This document shows positions 19,730 to 31,176 of a stretch of 64,000 nucleotides of DNA, piece after piece; the stretch's first letter is position 1, and each line of letters opens with the position of its first letter. A program made the position numbers and the translations under genes. Origin of the DNA: Forficula auricularia (Eukaryota > Arthropoda > Insecta > Dermaptera > Forficulidae); the NCBI GenBank assembly GCA_024734495.1, contig JALMQS010000225.1:8807094-8871093 (forward strand), read 5' to 3'. The notes below the pieces were generated by a model that was given only the letters and a program-made list of their open reading frames with translations, searched no databases and was not told the DNA's origin.

Positions 19730-20430
19730 TAATTTGCATATCATGAGCCGATAATTGTTCTATTTTTTAAATTTAATATTTCTAAAATTTTGAGTTATTA
19801 TGCTTACAATGATGTGCTTTTGAGACTCTTATGGGGTCTGGAGAATCTTTGTCTAATTTTTTTTTCTAAAAAACATGCATTTTAATTATCAATTTTATTA
19901 TATATTTTTAAACATCACCAAAAAAAGCTTTAACTCTCTTTAATTGACAAATATTTCACTACAAATGAACAACATTCCTTTAGTTTAAAACTTTTTTTTA
20001 GCTAGAATTTAAAAATAAAATTCGAACTCATTTATTTAAAATTAAAATACTTCATAAATTCCATTTCCAGAGATGCCATTCCAATACTTCCAGGGGGACT
20101 TATGAATTGAATTGATTTTTTTTAATCCCTGAAATTCAGAGAACACACACTTGCAATCATGTTTATTTACTTTTTCTATAGCGTAGAATGGGTAAAGTAT
20201 TGTAATCGGTCTCACGCCAAGACCGACTTCAAATAATTATAAGGCAAAGACTAATCCATGGTCTCAGCCAGTCACATCAGTATGCTCTCAGACCACTCTT
20301 GTAGTAAATAATCAAATTAATTATAAACTATTTATATATGGCAATATTATAATGACATCGCCTTAAATTCTCAAAAAATTATTGAAAAAATAATTTTTCC
20401 TCATTTTCAACGGCATCTTATAAAGCTCTT
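19730..20430. other. Unassigned AT-rich sequence
   Basis: No gene was recognised. A short phrase near 20200 ('gggtaaagtattgtaatcg') resembles the start of R2. Confidence 0.35.
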
Positions 20431-20434
20431 CTCT

Positions 20435-20715
20435 CTTCTTTAAGGGTCATATCAGGTCTCTCTGACGTTTTTGCACCTCTCCACATATACATGTGCTGAG
20501 TGTGTTAGCTGTTTTACACAGATATATGGGACCTACTTTTTAACGCCGGTTCCGAACGGCTAGTTTGGAGAGGTTGACTAGGGAATTATACTCTTGGTAG
20601 TTTGCCATTGCTTTCCAAGAGGAGGCAGCTGCAAATATCTAACGAGCCTCAGTCTCGAACCAGCATATTTCAGTACAGCGGCCGACACTCTGACCAGTGA
20701 CTCACAGTCGTCTTA
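20435..20715 (-). mobile_element. SINE3, copy 2
   Basis: Same order as copy 1 at 6665-6955: tRNA-like head with box B (GGTTCGAGACTG), body 'gcctcctcttggaaag', 'ccaagagtataattccc', 'cggcgttaaaaagtag'-type sequence, and a tail with AAGAAG. The two copies differ at many positions, so they inserted separately long ago. Confidence 0.75.
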
Positions 20716-20739
20716 TGAAGCTAGAAAGTTCACAATCTA

Positions 20740-20965
20740 AAAATGTATATTTTGAGAGATATTATTTTTTTATGTCTTTTAGTGAAAGAGTAGCTCTGTG
20801 CGTGTGTCACCAAATTTGGTGTACGCTTTAACTCAAAAACCAATCTAGGTTTCAAAACGGAACTTTATATTTAATTATATATTTTATATTAAAATTAAGA
20901 GCTGATTAGATTTTGGTTGAAATCGGACCAAAAATTAGAGGGGGAGGGGGAGTGTTTATAAAAAT
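20740..20965 (+). repeat. Partial R2-like repeat
   Basis: 'gtgtcaccaaatttggtgta', 'taactcaaaaaccaa', 'attaagagctgattagattt' and a G-rich run follow the order of R2 but are more diverged and shorter. Confidence 0.5.
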
Positions 20966-20999
20966 TTGAACCCTTTGTAAAATTTGGACTGAATTTCAC

Positions 21000-22200
21000 A
21001 AATTACTTAAAATGTCATAAATGATTTTAAATTTTATGTTTTATTTGATTTTATTATAATATGGGTGCCATATGTATGGTAAAATCATGAGATGGTCACA
21101 TCACATTTTTTTACTTTCACATTTATATTATGTGGAAGTATTGCGATACCCTGTCTGGGTCCTGACTCTTTGAGAGCTTGTTTTTGTTCGAATTCCATAT
21201 TAGAGCGTGCCGAGTAAAACGTTTCATATAATTAGCTCTATTATTGCTATATTTATACAATAGGTCCGTAAATTTAATGATTAAATTATACCTTTTGGTG
21301 AGGAATGGTTGTTATAATTAATAAACGATAATTTTATACTTAATTATACTTTAATTAATCGTGTCTTTCATTCGAAATTTGTTATTAATTAACAACCGAA
21401 TTATCTGGATCTGCACTATATGGAGACCGACAATCTATAGAATATTCTGAAATCTCGTTCCGAGAATAATGAACGATCTCAAGATTGCTCATTCTAATTT
21501 ATTAACTCAATTTTATGGCTTTCGCTTGAAATTGGAGACCGCCAACCACTTGGCTTTTCTCTTTACATATGGGGACGCAGAGTTGATTAATTTGAGAGAT
21601 AACGCCTTCATCCACTTGTTCAAGGGGTCGGAGGGTCGTTTGTTATCGACATAGTCGTCAACTTGGACCATATATCTATTTCCGGACATTTTCTCGCCAT
21701 TTTTTCGCTTGTCTTGGACACATCTCATCTCTCGCCCACTTATTCCTCCTCCAACCCACGAGCAACAGCTCCGCCCACGGCTTCTTCAGATTGTTCTTCA
21801 AAAAACCCATTCGTTGTTCTTTTCGAGTTGATTTAAGAATCTTATTTGAAAGTTAATGCCTGTTTATAATCGAAACGTGACAAAACCATTGGGGCTGATG
21901 GTGTCAACCATCTATCTTCATTTGTGGCGGAAAAAATGGTAGCCAGTCTGCTGTAGCTGATGTCCTCCTTGAGTTGAGAGATTTCCAAATATATTCTCAA
22001 ATATTTTCACACTCAAAATCGTAAATCACTTTAAAATCAATTTTGCCAAAACATGATAAACGACTTCTTTATTAGCTAGAATTATTTATTTTATGATCAA
22101 TTAGTTATTGTAAAATATAATTAATAATAGATCAATTTCTAATACCCATATAATAGGCCGATTTAAAGCGATATAACTCTTTTTTTACCAGATAATATTG
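21000..22200. other. Unassigned sequence with a more balanced island
   Basis: About 21400-21850 is less AT-rich than its surroundings and has short open frames on both strands, none resembling a known protein. A segment at 21885-21945 reads KTIGADGVNHLSSFV, distantly like the region before a LINE reverse transcriptase, but it is too short to call. Confidence 0.35.
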
Positions 22201-22311
22201 ATGGAAGAAGAAGTTGCACCAAAAAGTACAACCTCTGTAGTCCGTGGTGGACCCTTGCATCGTGAAAATAAGAAGAGTGGGTCGTTGTCGAAGGTATCTG
22301 TGGATGCGGAA

Positions 22312-22720
22312 GATATTTCAATGAAATTATATCCATTCATCTCTATATGAAATACTAATTAAAATATTAGTATAATTTTAATGAAAATGAAATTTTATTT
22401 TTCTATCAAAATCAACTAACTGATGAAAAGGGGGACCCTTACCTACTTTTCTACCTTTTCAAAGGGTGAAAAAAGTAAGTTTTTTTAAGATATTTCAATG
22501 AAATTATATCCATTCATCTCTACATGAAATACTAATTAAAATAATAGTATAATTTTAATGAAAATGAAATTTTATTGTTCTATCAAAATCAACTAACTGA
22601 TGATATTGGGAGACCCTTACCTACTTTTCTACTTTTTCAAAGGGTAAAAAAAGTAATTTTTTTTTTAAAGATATTTCAATGAAATTATATCCATTTATCT
22701 CTACATGAAATATCTATAAT
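22312..22720 (+). repeat. Tandem repeat, ~177-bp unit, about 2.3 copies
   Basis: The unit begins 'gatatttcaatgaaattat' and includes 'aaatcaactaactgatga' and 'acccttacctacttttcta'. It recurs at about 22312, 22489 and 22667 (last copy partial). Copies differ by few changes. No ORF. Confidence 0.85.
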
Positions 22721-22889
22721 ATGTTAAAAAGTAAGGAGATATAAGATTATTTATCTAGTATTAATTAAATTTATATACCTTTTGTTTTTTAAAATATATA
22801 AAATTGAGCTTTTTGTTGTACTTTATGCTATTAAAAACAAGATAGTGAAAAGTTTAATTTATATAAAGTACCTATAATTTTAAGATAAT

Positions 22890-23170
22890 TGTTTGTGCAG
22901 AGCCGCCGGCGGCGGTCCGAAAGGGTCCCCACGACCATATTATTTTGCTGTTCGAGACTATTTTATTATTATTATTATTATATTATATATATCAGAAGGA
23001 ATTTTCTCTTCGGACAGGGACGGATATCTTGTAATTTTTCCCTCAATGACTCCTTTTAAACCCTGAAGATGAAGGGAAAATCCTCCGAAACGTTTGTTTT
23101 TGAGTGTGAAATAAAATGAATGTCCAATAAATCTATTTTATTCGAGATAATTTTTTCACTATGCTTGGGC
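22890..23170 (+). mobile_element. Ribozyme-bearing element 'e', partial
   Basis: Contains one good hammerhead motif (23050-23108) and a diverged inverted counterpart on the left around 'cagaaggaattttctcttcgg'. A GC-rich block 'gagccgccggcggcggtc' at about 22901 is atypical for the region. I could not define ends or a TSD. Confidence 0.5.
23050..23108 (+). ncRNA. Hammerhead ribozyme motif in element e
   Basis: CTGAAGA (23062-23068), T, an imperfect stem II (AAGG with CCTC and a short A-rich loop), then CGAAAC and GTT. Stem I can form as AAAC/GTTT with one mismatch next to the core. The core is canonical and stem II is weakened. Confidence 0.6.
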
Positions 23171-23369
23171 CGTCTTTCCATCACTTATCAATTATATTAT
23201 TTACTTTATTAAATAAAATTGTCAAAATTTTAAATGTTATCTCATTAGTAAAAAAAAATATTTTTTCGTTATTTTTTATTTCAAATTTTATTTATTGATA
23301 ATCTAAATTCATATTTTCTAGCCCCTAAATATTGGCAACCGGCACCAAGTATTTGTTTAGCTTACTGGA

Positions 23370-23460
23370 AGTTTTTTATCGAAAGAGAAGTTTCGACTAA
23401 AACCACATAGGTTCCACATTTTTATTGAGAAAATCTCATCAGAATACAAATTCTGGGAAA
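23370..23460 (-). repeat. Repeat h, copy 1, with partial hammerhead boxes
   Basis: Minus strand has CTGATGAGATTTTCTC, then after about 35 nt GTCGAAACTTC. A diverged copy is at 27637-27715 ('agagaagttttggctaaaac', 'atcagaatg'). The boxes are in hammerhead order with GATT/AGTC as a possible stem II base, but a convincing stem I is missing. Confidence 0.4.
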
Positions 23461-23469
23461 AAGTGTCTC

Positions 23470-24040
23470 ATTACAAATATAGAATCTAGAATCTGGATCT
23501 CTAGGGTCTAGGATCCCGACCATTATTGTATCAAAAAGCCCCCTAAAACTATTTGTGAATCTGGCGTTTGTATCAAATCATAGGTATTTGTGATTATTTA
23601 ATGAATAAATTCAACAGCAAATGTTGTGTAGGACAAGTATTTTCTTGATGCCATGGCCATAGATAGCTTATGCGGACTCCCAGGCTGGATCTTATCACGG
23701 ATCATCTTTTATTAAATATATTTTAAAATCATGCTGAAAAATACCCTTTTCGATTTTACTTGGAGAGCTTTGGGCCCCGGGGCTACTACCATCTCCCCCT
23801 CTGCTAGATACTCAAGCGGGTAATTTCCGTTTCTATTCCGTAATATTTCTTCATGGCTTATTCGACATTTTCTATTTTTTTTTTTTTTTACATTTACTTT
23901 TATTTAAGTAAATTGAAATATTGCAATGCAACAAAAATCGACTCCGAGCTTTCACCAGAAATTTTAGTTTTATGGAACTCAAAATCAAATCAGAACATTT
24001 TTAGTTATTGTCCCTTCCGCGTGAGGTGCTTGTTTAACGA
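23470..24040. other. Unassigned sequence
   Basis: Mixed composition with no repeats or coding signal recognised. Confidence 0.3.
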
Positions 24041-24043
24041 TTA

Positions 24044-24241
24044 GGGCCAGTTGTATGTCAGTTTGTAAAGTCTTTGTTTGACAGACGCTCAAACTTTGCA
24101 CCACCATGGCCCGGCCGAATGGCCAATCAGATGATAGTGAGATATCATCTAATTGGCCATCCGGCCGGGCACATGGTAGTGCCAAGGTTTGACCTTCTGT
24201 CAACTTAACAAAGACTTTACAAACCGACATACAACTGACCC
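24044..24241. mobile_element. 198-bp MITE with TTA target duplication
   Basis: Ends GGGCCAGTTGTATGTC and, inverted, GACATACAACTGACCC. The arms pair over about 95 bp (including 'taaagtctttgtt' and 'ggccggatggccaat'-type sequence). TTA flanks both ends (24041-24043, 24242-24244). A 3-bp TTA TSD and a GGGC-type end fit PIF/Harbinger MITEs. No frame. Confidence 0.8.
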
Positions 24242-24299
24242 TTAGACTCCAGCAACGATAATTTGTAGGGCAACAAAATTTATAATTTTAGCTAAGTAT

Positions 24300-24425
24300 T
24301 TTCAAGGTAAGGCAATGGGAAACCACCCCTGCAGAAAATTTCCCCAAAAAAATTGCAATGGAGGATACTCTCCATAGTAATCGCCGACGCTAGGAATCGA
24401 GTATGGCACTTGAAGAAGAAGCTAA
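24300..24425 (+). mobile_element. SINE fragment sharing the SINE3 tail
   Basis: 'ggcaatgggaaaccaccc', 'ctccatagtaatcgccgac', then GAGTATGGCACTTGAAGAAGAAG-type tail, which matches the 3' end of SINE3 ('tatggcacttaaagaagaag'). The body differs, so this is a different subfamily or a chimera with a shared LINE-recognised tail. Confidence 0.6.
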
Positions 24426-24429
24426 GTAT

Positions 24430-25388
24430 TACCTAGGGCACCAATATTTTTAAATTTCTGTTCTGTGTTGAATTTTACTCCGATTGATTTGATTGTCTTT
24501 TCATTTTGATTAGAAACTTGCTTTTGAATAATTGATATATTGGTTAATTTTTTCCGGATAATTGATTTTCTCCATTAGGTCTATTGTTTCCAATAAAATG
24601 ATATTTTAATTTTTATAGAAAATTTAAAATTACCTTAAAATTAGAAATTAGAAATTAACTTAGAAATAATATTTTTATTCATACATAAAATAATTTTTAA
24701 TTTTAATTGATTCAAATTTCGAGTACTAATTCGACCTTAGGTACCTTCTATTATTATTATTTTTTATGGCTAATTTTATTATCCAAATAATTCAGATGCT
24801 CCCGAGTCAAATTGACTTTTAGTAAAACGATTGTATCTTGATATTTTTTAATAAGTTCCGTTCTGAATATCCTTTTTACATGCAAGTCATTCCAATAGAA
24901 CAAAGAAAAAAAAAGAAAAAAAAGACAGAAAACTAAAGAAAGGAACAACATGGAACGAAACTTTAGGAAAGTTGGCAATAAGGGAGGCGAATCTAATCAA
25001 ATTATAGCAACTCAGGTTGGATCTCTTTTTCTTTTTCAGGATTCTTAATATAACATGAGTTATCAAATGACAAATTAGGATCGACTAAATCATCAGACCT
25101 AGTTGAATTGAGATCGAGGGGGAGAAAGGGAATCAATAAATCGTGCAATTTCTAATCTATCCATTTTTAGACAATAATTACCTTATTTCTATCAATTAAA
25201 TACTTAACTAGATGAAAAGTTGTTCATCTGAGCTTTACCTTAGTACATACTTGTGAACAACAGAGATTTAATCAAATTATTTGCTATGGTTGAAAGGGGT
25301 AGTCAATCCAGGGTTGGGACTAGAAGTATCGGTGTTGGAACCAACCAGTGGTGGGTTTTGTTATGAGAATGATTCAAGTAGTTATTTA
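24430..25388. other. AT-rich sequence without recognised gene
   Basis: Low-complexity runs (24901-24925, A-rich) and no repeats noticed. A polypyrimidine-AG at about 25026-25040 could resemble a splice acceptor but has no supporting frame. Confidence 0.35.
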
Positions 25389-25511
25389 GATTATAAGGAT
25401 TTAGTATTATTTATTTATTGTATATATAGAATTATAGAAAATTCAATACAAGAATTAAGTACAAATAAGCAGAATTGTGAACAAATATAACAATAAACTA
25501 TCCCCCTCCCC

Positions 25512-26402
25512 TCATTCATTTATAATAAATGAACGGAGACGCAGAGCACCATCAATAAAATTGTATAAGCTTCTCAACTTTTGTAAGCTCAAAGGCCTCA
25601 AAATATCCCAAAAATCTTCAGCATTCTCAATAGAATCCCTTAAATAGACTTCCCTCAACGCATTGTATATCGGGCATACATTTAAAATATGAAATAAATT
25701 TTCATTTTCATATTTGTTACAAATGGAGCAGACCATCTCCGGGTTTATTTTATGTCCAGAACCATTCAACCAAAAATACAATATTTTTATATTGCCCACC
25801 CTAGCCTGGTGAAGGACTCTCATCATCCGAATGGGAGCCCTCATTGCCAGAATTCCTCCCTGGCCATAGTCGATCAATCGATAAAGAGGGGCAAAGGAGG
25901 AATTAACCATTCTCCTGTGGTCCTCCCCGAAATAATAAGATTCTAGTTCCCATGTCAGGGTTTTTATGTTACTCCTAATTTCTTCTGGGTCCTGCCTAAA
26001 CCAAATTTCTGATTTATTTAAAACATCGAAAAACTTTTTGATCTGACAGGCCCAGTTCAAATCGATAGAATGACTCTGATCATTACTAAGGGTAAGCATT
26101 CTTTGATAACATATTTTAGGCAATCTATATTCAGGCATTACAAGAATTTTATATAGCCATTTTAGGGCTCTCTTAAAAACATATGTAATAACTCTTTTCT
26201 GTTGGAATTCCTTCCTTATAACATAGCCGGGAGTAGATCCATTTAAAAAATATAGAGATTTAAAAAATTGTACCTGTGCTCGCTCTATGCTGTCCTCTCT
26301 GTTCAGACCCCAAACCTCTGAGGAGTACAAAAGTACATTTAAAACGGTAGACTTATACAAAGCATCTCTGGCTGAGTAACTATCCATTGCAGATTTGCTC
26401 AT
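25512..26402 (-). CDS. C-terminal fragment of LINE ORF2 protein (RT thumb/connection plus zinc knuckle)
   Basis: 296 codons open, with 13 further in-frame codons upstream before a stop at 26439. Residues 15-33 (YKSTVLNVLLYSSEVWGLN) match the segment that follows the reverse-transcriptase palm in Jockey/R1-like LINEs. Residues about 225-245 contain CSICNKYENENLFHILNVCP, a C-x2-C-x7-H-x4-C knuckle typical of the C-terminus of such ORF2 proteins. The YxDD palm and the endonuclease are absent through 5' truncation, so it cannot be active. No promoter is visible. It is not a host gene. Confidence 0.85.
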   Translation of the reverse strand: MSKSAMDSYSARDALYKSTVLNVLLYSSEVWGLNREDSIERAQVQFFKSLYFLNGSTPGYVIRKEFQQKRVITYVFKRALKWLYKILVMPEYRLPKICYQRMLTLSNDQSHSIDLNWACQIKKFFDVLNKSEIWFRQDPEEIRSNIKTLTWELESYYFGEDHRRMVNSSFAPLYRLIDYGQGGILAMRAPIRMMRVLHQARVGNIKILYFWLNGSGHKINPEMVCSICNKYENENLFHILNVCPIYNALREVYLRDSIENAEDFWDILRPLSLQKLRSLYNFIDGALRLRSFIINE

Positions 26403-26533
26403 TACAATCTTAAGCGTTAGCTGTAGCGGCTCTTGCCTTTACTAATGTCCATCTTGATCTGCAGCGAAATTAAATTTCCCCGATGAACTAAAATGTATCT
26501 CCAGATAGCTAATATTTTTAACTATTTCTATTT

Positions 26534-26548
26534 CTCTCTTTCCCCCCC

Positions 26549-26582
<34 letters not shown>
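26534..26582. repeat. Poly(C) followed by (CT)n microsatellite
   Basis: About 18 consecutive C, then about 12 CT units. It lies inside the LINE insertion. Confidence 0.95.
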
Positions 26583-26583
<1 letters not shown>

Positions 26584-26660
26584 ATTATAATAAAATGGAG
26601 AACTGGAGGTTCTTCCTGGCTTCACGAAATATCATTACTTTAGTCTATAAGGATTTAGTA

Positions 26661-27045
26661 ACATATCAAGTTAGTTAATTCAGATATTAATGAAAGTTTG
26701 CATTTAATTGTAGGATCTGGAATTGATTTGTAGAAAAGTCTGTCTATTACTACTTGGAATTATAGTCCTCTGCCCCCAATGATTAAATCAATTTTAAATT
26801 TTGACAAATCCCAATGTCCTAGGGTTGTACGAAATCTTATTTAGTTCTCACAAGCAGATATTAGTCGGGGTAGAGAGAGTTCATAACATCCTTGGTCCGT
26901 CGTTTACTACTGGTATAGGTTTTTTGCGCGAAAATTTTAAATTACTTTTTGTCTTTCGATGGAAATTTCTATGGTCATATTATTTGATAATGAGCATACA
27001 TTTCTATTTTATTTTATATTTTTTTTTTATTTGTTAAATTATTGT
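26661..27045. other. Unassigned sequence
   Basis: A moderately complex stretch between the LINE and the minisatellite. The 78-codon frame at 26801-27037 has no recognisable motif. Confidence 0.3.
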
Positions 27046-27495
27046 AGTTAATTTGTATTGATGTTTGTTGTAGTTAGATTGTATTGATGTTTGTTGTAGT
27101 TAGATTGTATTGATGTTTGTTGTAGTTAGATTGTGTTGATGTTTGTTGTAGTTAGATTGTATTGATGTTTGTTGTAGTTAGATTATATTGGTGTTTGTTG
27201 TGGTTAGACTGTGTTGATGTTTGTTGTAGTTAGATTGTATTGATGTTTGCTGTAGTTTGATTTTATTGATGTTTGTTGTAGTTAGATTGTATTGATGTTT
27301 GTTGTAGTTAGATTTTATTGATTTTTGTTGTAGTTAGACCGTATTGATGTTTGTTGTAGTTAGATGGTTTTTATGTTTGTTGTAGTTAGATGGTATTGAT
27401 GTTTGTTGTAGTTAGATTGTATTGATGTTTGCTGTAGTTATATTTTAATGATGTTTGTTGTAGCTAGATTTTATTGATATTTGTTGTAGTTAGCC
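27046..27495 (+). repeat. 26-bp minisatellite, about 17 copies
   Basis: Unit 'gatgtttgttgtagttag' plus ATTGTATT, repeated with scattered substitutions. It ends at 'tagcctctaagcaggtcgag', followed by 'aataaagatttatttattta', which looks like a LINE 3' terminus, so the array may be the 3' UTR of an old LINE. Confidence 0.92.
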
Positions 27496-27636
27496 TCTAA
27501 GCAGGTCGAGGAATAAAGATTTATTTATTTATTTCGGCTGGTCAATTTATATCACTTGAAAATGACTTCAATATTAAAAGGCGAAATGTCGTGAAAACCT
27601 TGAAAGTTTTTTGGGATTTGATGCTTTGGTGATAGA

Positions 27637-27715
27637 ATTGTTAATTGAAAGAGAAGTTTTGGCTAAAACCACCTAGATTATAAGTTTTAGTGAGATATTT
27701 TCATCAGAATGCACA
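27637..27715 (-). repeat. Repeat h, copy 2
   Basis: Diverged copy of 23370-23460. The minus strand keeps CTGATGA but has lost the GAAAC box. Just upstream (27558-27590) 'aggcgaaatgtcg' may be another decayed ribozyme end. Confidence 0.4.
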
Positions 27716-27944
27716 ATGTTTCGACATCTTATACTGAAATTTTCAACTACATGATGGAATTCAGCGTTTTGACTTCCCGTAGGCATTTGTTGTTTTCCCT
27801 GGTTAGACTTAATTATTTAACACATAAAATGTCTTCACAATCACTTGAAAACTACTCTAGAATAAGGCCTGTGTCTTCAAATGAGAATAACTCATTAAAA
27901 ATATCTTATCTAGGCAATTTTATCCGTCCAAGGACCTCATCTAA

Positions 27945-28680
27945 CCCTGAAAATGTGTGACAACCTATCCATGTTGGGAGTCTCTGTCGCATCTGACCTG
28001 TCTTGGAATGAACACATCTCCTCTGTGGCGAAATCTGCAGCAAGGAAGATTGGCTACTTATTCAGGTACAAACGATTTTTCAAGCCCCCACATCTTCTCA
28101 CCATCTACAAGGCCCAAATCCGCCCCTATCTCAAATACGGCTCTCATCTATGAAGAGGAGCCTCTAAATATTCTCTTGCTACTCTGGATGCAATTCAGAA
28201 AGGAGCCGTCAGCTAATTGCGATCTACCCTCACTGACTCCCTCGACTCGCTAGCTCATCGAAGAAATGTCTCTGCCCTTTCCCTTTTCTATAGATACTAT
28301 CACGGCAGGTGCTCTGATGAGATAAAATCAATAATTCCCCCCAAAAGCATGTTTTGCACGTAGCACGCGTTTTGCCGACTCCCAACACTCTTTCGGGGTC
28401 AAATTGGAAAAGTGCCGGACTACTTCATTCGCCAATACGTATATCCCCATGACTTCAAGGAACTGGAACTCACTCCCAGCCTCGATATTTCCCAGCACTT
28501 ATAATCTTCAAACCTTCAAAACCTGAGTGCATAAACACATACGTCTCCACCCTCTCACTTAATCAACTTTCCCTTCTCTTCGGTAATGCAAGGTCTTTCG
28601 AGATCCATGGCTGCATCTTGGGCACTGGTGCACCCCTTCTTACATTCGATTGCATTAAAAAAAAAAGGAAAAAAAAGAGC
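27945..28680 (+). pseudogene. 3' part of a Jockey-like LINE, decayed
   Basis: Frames with stops and shifts read LGVSVASDLSWNEHISSVAK, then a KIGYLFRYKRFF segment, YKAQIRPYLKYGSHL, SLATLDAIQK, then HRRNVSALSLFYRYYHGRCS and a C-terminal NLQNLSA region. This is the connection domain after the palm in Jockey-type reverse transcriptases. It ends with 'gtaatgcaaggtctttcgag' and an A-rich tail at 28655-28680. The same 3' end lies inverted in element b at 3362-3556. Confidence 0.85.
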
Positions 28681-28689
28681 AAAATAATT

Positions 28690-29740
28690 TTTATCTCGAT
28701 TCAAACCTCAAATCTAATTGAGTATTGGTCGACTTATTATTTACTTATTTATTTTTCACAGCTACCGTTTAAATGGACAATTTTTTTCATGCTAAAAAAA
28801 ATAGTTTTTTAATTTATTGGAAAGTTTTTTAAAATACTAGATTACTATCCTATTGCTCATAATATTCCTCTATGTGTTTTTATTAATCTAATTTAAAAAA
28901 AAACAAATCCAGTTCATTCGCTCAAAATGGTCCCGAATTGAATGAAAGCAAAACAAATAACTGCCCACTAATAATTTAAAAGTGCTTCAATCAAACAAAC
29001 AAAAAAATGATGGCAGCACGAATTATATTCAAAAACGGAACTTCAAATGGCATAATATATAAATCATTGGTTTCGGTTAAAAGAGAGGGTGGGTGCGGAA
29101 GAGAAGGGGAGGAATATATTTCATCTTCCAATAATTCTCAATTCTATTTGTGAAATTATTGATGGCTCCGAGTCTGTGGCAGATTGACAAAAACCACCCT
29201 GCAGTTGGGTATTTATTTATTTTTCAGTTGGTTGCATTGTTATAGTTTTAAATATCCATTAGAAGGATGATAAATGCTCACTTGGCGTGTTCGTTTGTTT
29301 TCAGAAACAGGGTCCGTGTTGGAGGGCCATTTCGGAGTCTCCTAATGTACCATATTGGCGCATCATCGCTTGATATGATCACTTTACCTCAAACTATTAT
29401 ACTCTAAGTTTATTAAGTATTTATTTAATTGGACTTTTACAATTATCATAAACTGAAATATGATTATATATATTTAAAAATTTATAATTAAGATAGAATA
29501 CAAGATAAAGTTGAAACTATCTCAAAATTCCGTACATTCACTGCTAATTTTCATGATTCGGAAATTTATTGAAAATGAACTGTTTGAGCTAAAGCTGAAA
29601 CTTGACATAAAATAGAGCTTATATATATATATTTTTTCCTGAATTCCAAGTAATTAGCTCTTTCTATTACTATATTATTTTTTCTTTAAGCTGAAAAACC
29701 GAAAATCTTTTACTTCTTCGTTTAGAATCAAAAAACACTT
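28690..29740. other. Unassigned sequence
   Basis: AT-rich. The portion 29080-29390 is more balanced and could be unique host DNA. No gene was recognised. Confidence 0.35.
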
Positions 29741-29749
29741 AAAAACCAA

Positions 29750-30075
29750 AGCTCCTGAAAATGGGGAACGGTTCCCTGAAACAATATCGGCATGTAAAAA
29801 TAAATTCATTATAAATAATCGCTAATTGAGCACTTTAAATATGCCCATTATTAAAAAAATAATACAGTTGAAAGATAGAAGTGCTTTAGCAAAATTCTGG
29901 AGTACTACATATTAGAATAAATAATATTAATAAGAATAAGCGTGTTTAGTGTTGAAAAAGAGAAAAAAAATTATTTGTATGTAAAATCAAGGGCTTGAAA
30001 ATAGGGATTGGTTGTTCTCCGAAATATTGTCGGCATGGAGAATTCCATTATAATAATTCATTATAATAATTTATT
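29750..30075 (+). repeat. Imperfect direct duplication, ~240 bp apart
   Basis: 29750-29830 and 29990-30070 share 'cttgaaaat/cctgaaaat', 'ggttgttctccgaaatat/ggttccctgaaacaat' and 'tcggcatg', with 'cattataataa' words. Strongly diverged. Confidence 0.45.
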
Positions 30076-30204
30076 AAAAACATCTTAAAAATATTACTAT
30101 AAATAATAACCATATTTGGTAACAGAACTAAATTTTACTAACTTCTGTTCTTGTGTTATCAAAGGCACCGAAAAAATAAATTGACACGTTCTGATGTGGC
30201 CATC

Positions 30205-30895
30205 CACTTTACTTTACCATATACTTCTGGTTGAGTTTGGTACAAGGGCCTAGATTTTCATTTTTGACCCCCCCGCCCCCATTTTGGGGGTTTGTTTTTG
30301 CATTTTTAGTGTTCTATGGGCCCACTGATTATGTATACAATATTTGGTTGAGTTTGCTCAAATGGCCTAGATTTTTATTTTTTGACCCACCTTCCTAATT
30401 TTGGCACCAGGAAAAAATATGTTCTTTATTTTAGGTTCATTTTAAAGTATATTTCATTTTTATTGTTTTCTTAGTTTGAAAATATTATAATTTTACATTT
30501 TAATCCCTCCACCTTAATTTTGGGTCGATATGAACCAAAATCTAATCAGCTCTTAATCTCAATGCACCAAAACTAAGTGGGAAATTTGGTTTTGATATTC
30601 ACACGAGTTTTTGAGCTAGCTCGTCCACAAAATTTGGTAACGCACAGACTAACTAACCGAATAACAGACTAACAGACATTTTGACAAAACAGTTATTATC
30701 TCGAAAAATATAATTTTTTCGATGTTTTCTTATTGGAGCTTTTTTGTAGACCGAAATGCCATGGTTTGGCTCAATTTTTTTTATCAAAATAGTTTCAGCC
30801 GTTTTGAGATATTTCAAAAAAAAGAAGCAAAAAACCACTCTTTTCCTTCACGATTACAATACTTGACCAAACCCTGTATGGTAAAGTAAAAATAC
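30205..30895 (-). repeat. Dispersed repeat R2, copy 2 (inverted)
   Basis: The minus strand follows copy 1: 'tactttaccatacaggg' near 30890, 'gaaatatctcaaaacggct', 'accatggcatttcggtc', 'gttaccaaattttgtggacg', 'gagctgattagattttggtt', and G-rich blocks. It is longer than copy 1 at the distal end. Confidence 0.75.
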
Positions 30896-31176
30896 GATAA
30901 ACAGACATTTTCTAAATTGTTAAACATATGGTAAATAGGTAAGAAAAAAAAATTGGGGGAAACACTCATACTTCTTCAGCACAGTTGCTGAAGGCTTTAA
31001 AATCGACTGAAAAAGTTAAAAATTTTAGTTTCAACGATTTTCAAATTATCAAGGAGTTTTTTATTTATAATAATTTCTGTTATATGTATTCTCATTATCA
31101 ATGTGCGTTTTGTCTTTAAGTTTAAGAACTTCTAGGTCCCATAATTTATTAATGATTCTATCATCCTTTTCGAGTA

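Larger units (their letters stand above)
25407..26645 (-). mobile_element. 5'-truncated non-LTR retrotransposon (LINE), young insertion
   Basis: Exact 15-bp TSD TATAAGGATTTAGTA at 25392-25406 and 26646-26660. In minus orientation it carries the C-terminal part of ORF2 (25512-26402) and ends in a short AATAAATAAATAAT tail at 25407-25420. The 5' side holds a G-run/GA-dinucleotide stretch (26534-26582 on plus as C and CT). Perfect TSD and intact frame indicate recent insertion. The RT catalytic domain was lost by 5' truncation. Confidence 0.9.

Noticed and set aside
21885..21945. LINE reverse-transcriptase fragment (GADGVN-like)
   Set aside because: About 15 residues of weak similarity only, with no neighbouring RT motifs.
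23370..23460. Repeat h as a complete hammerhead
   Set aside because: Boxes are present, but stem I cannot be formed and the second copy lacks GAAAC.
25026..25045. Splice acceptor and exon
   Set aside because: Polypyrimidine-AG is common in AT-rich DNA and no open frame follows.
27540..27600. Possible decayed hammerhead around 'aggcgaaatgtcg'
   Set aside because: GAAAC is changed to GAAAT and the upstream box is not recognisable.
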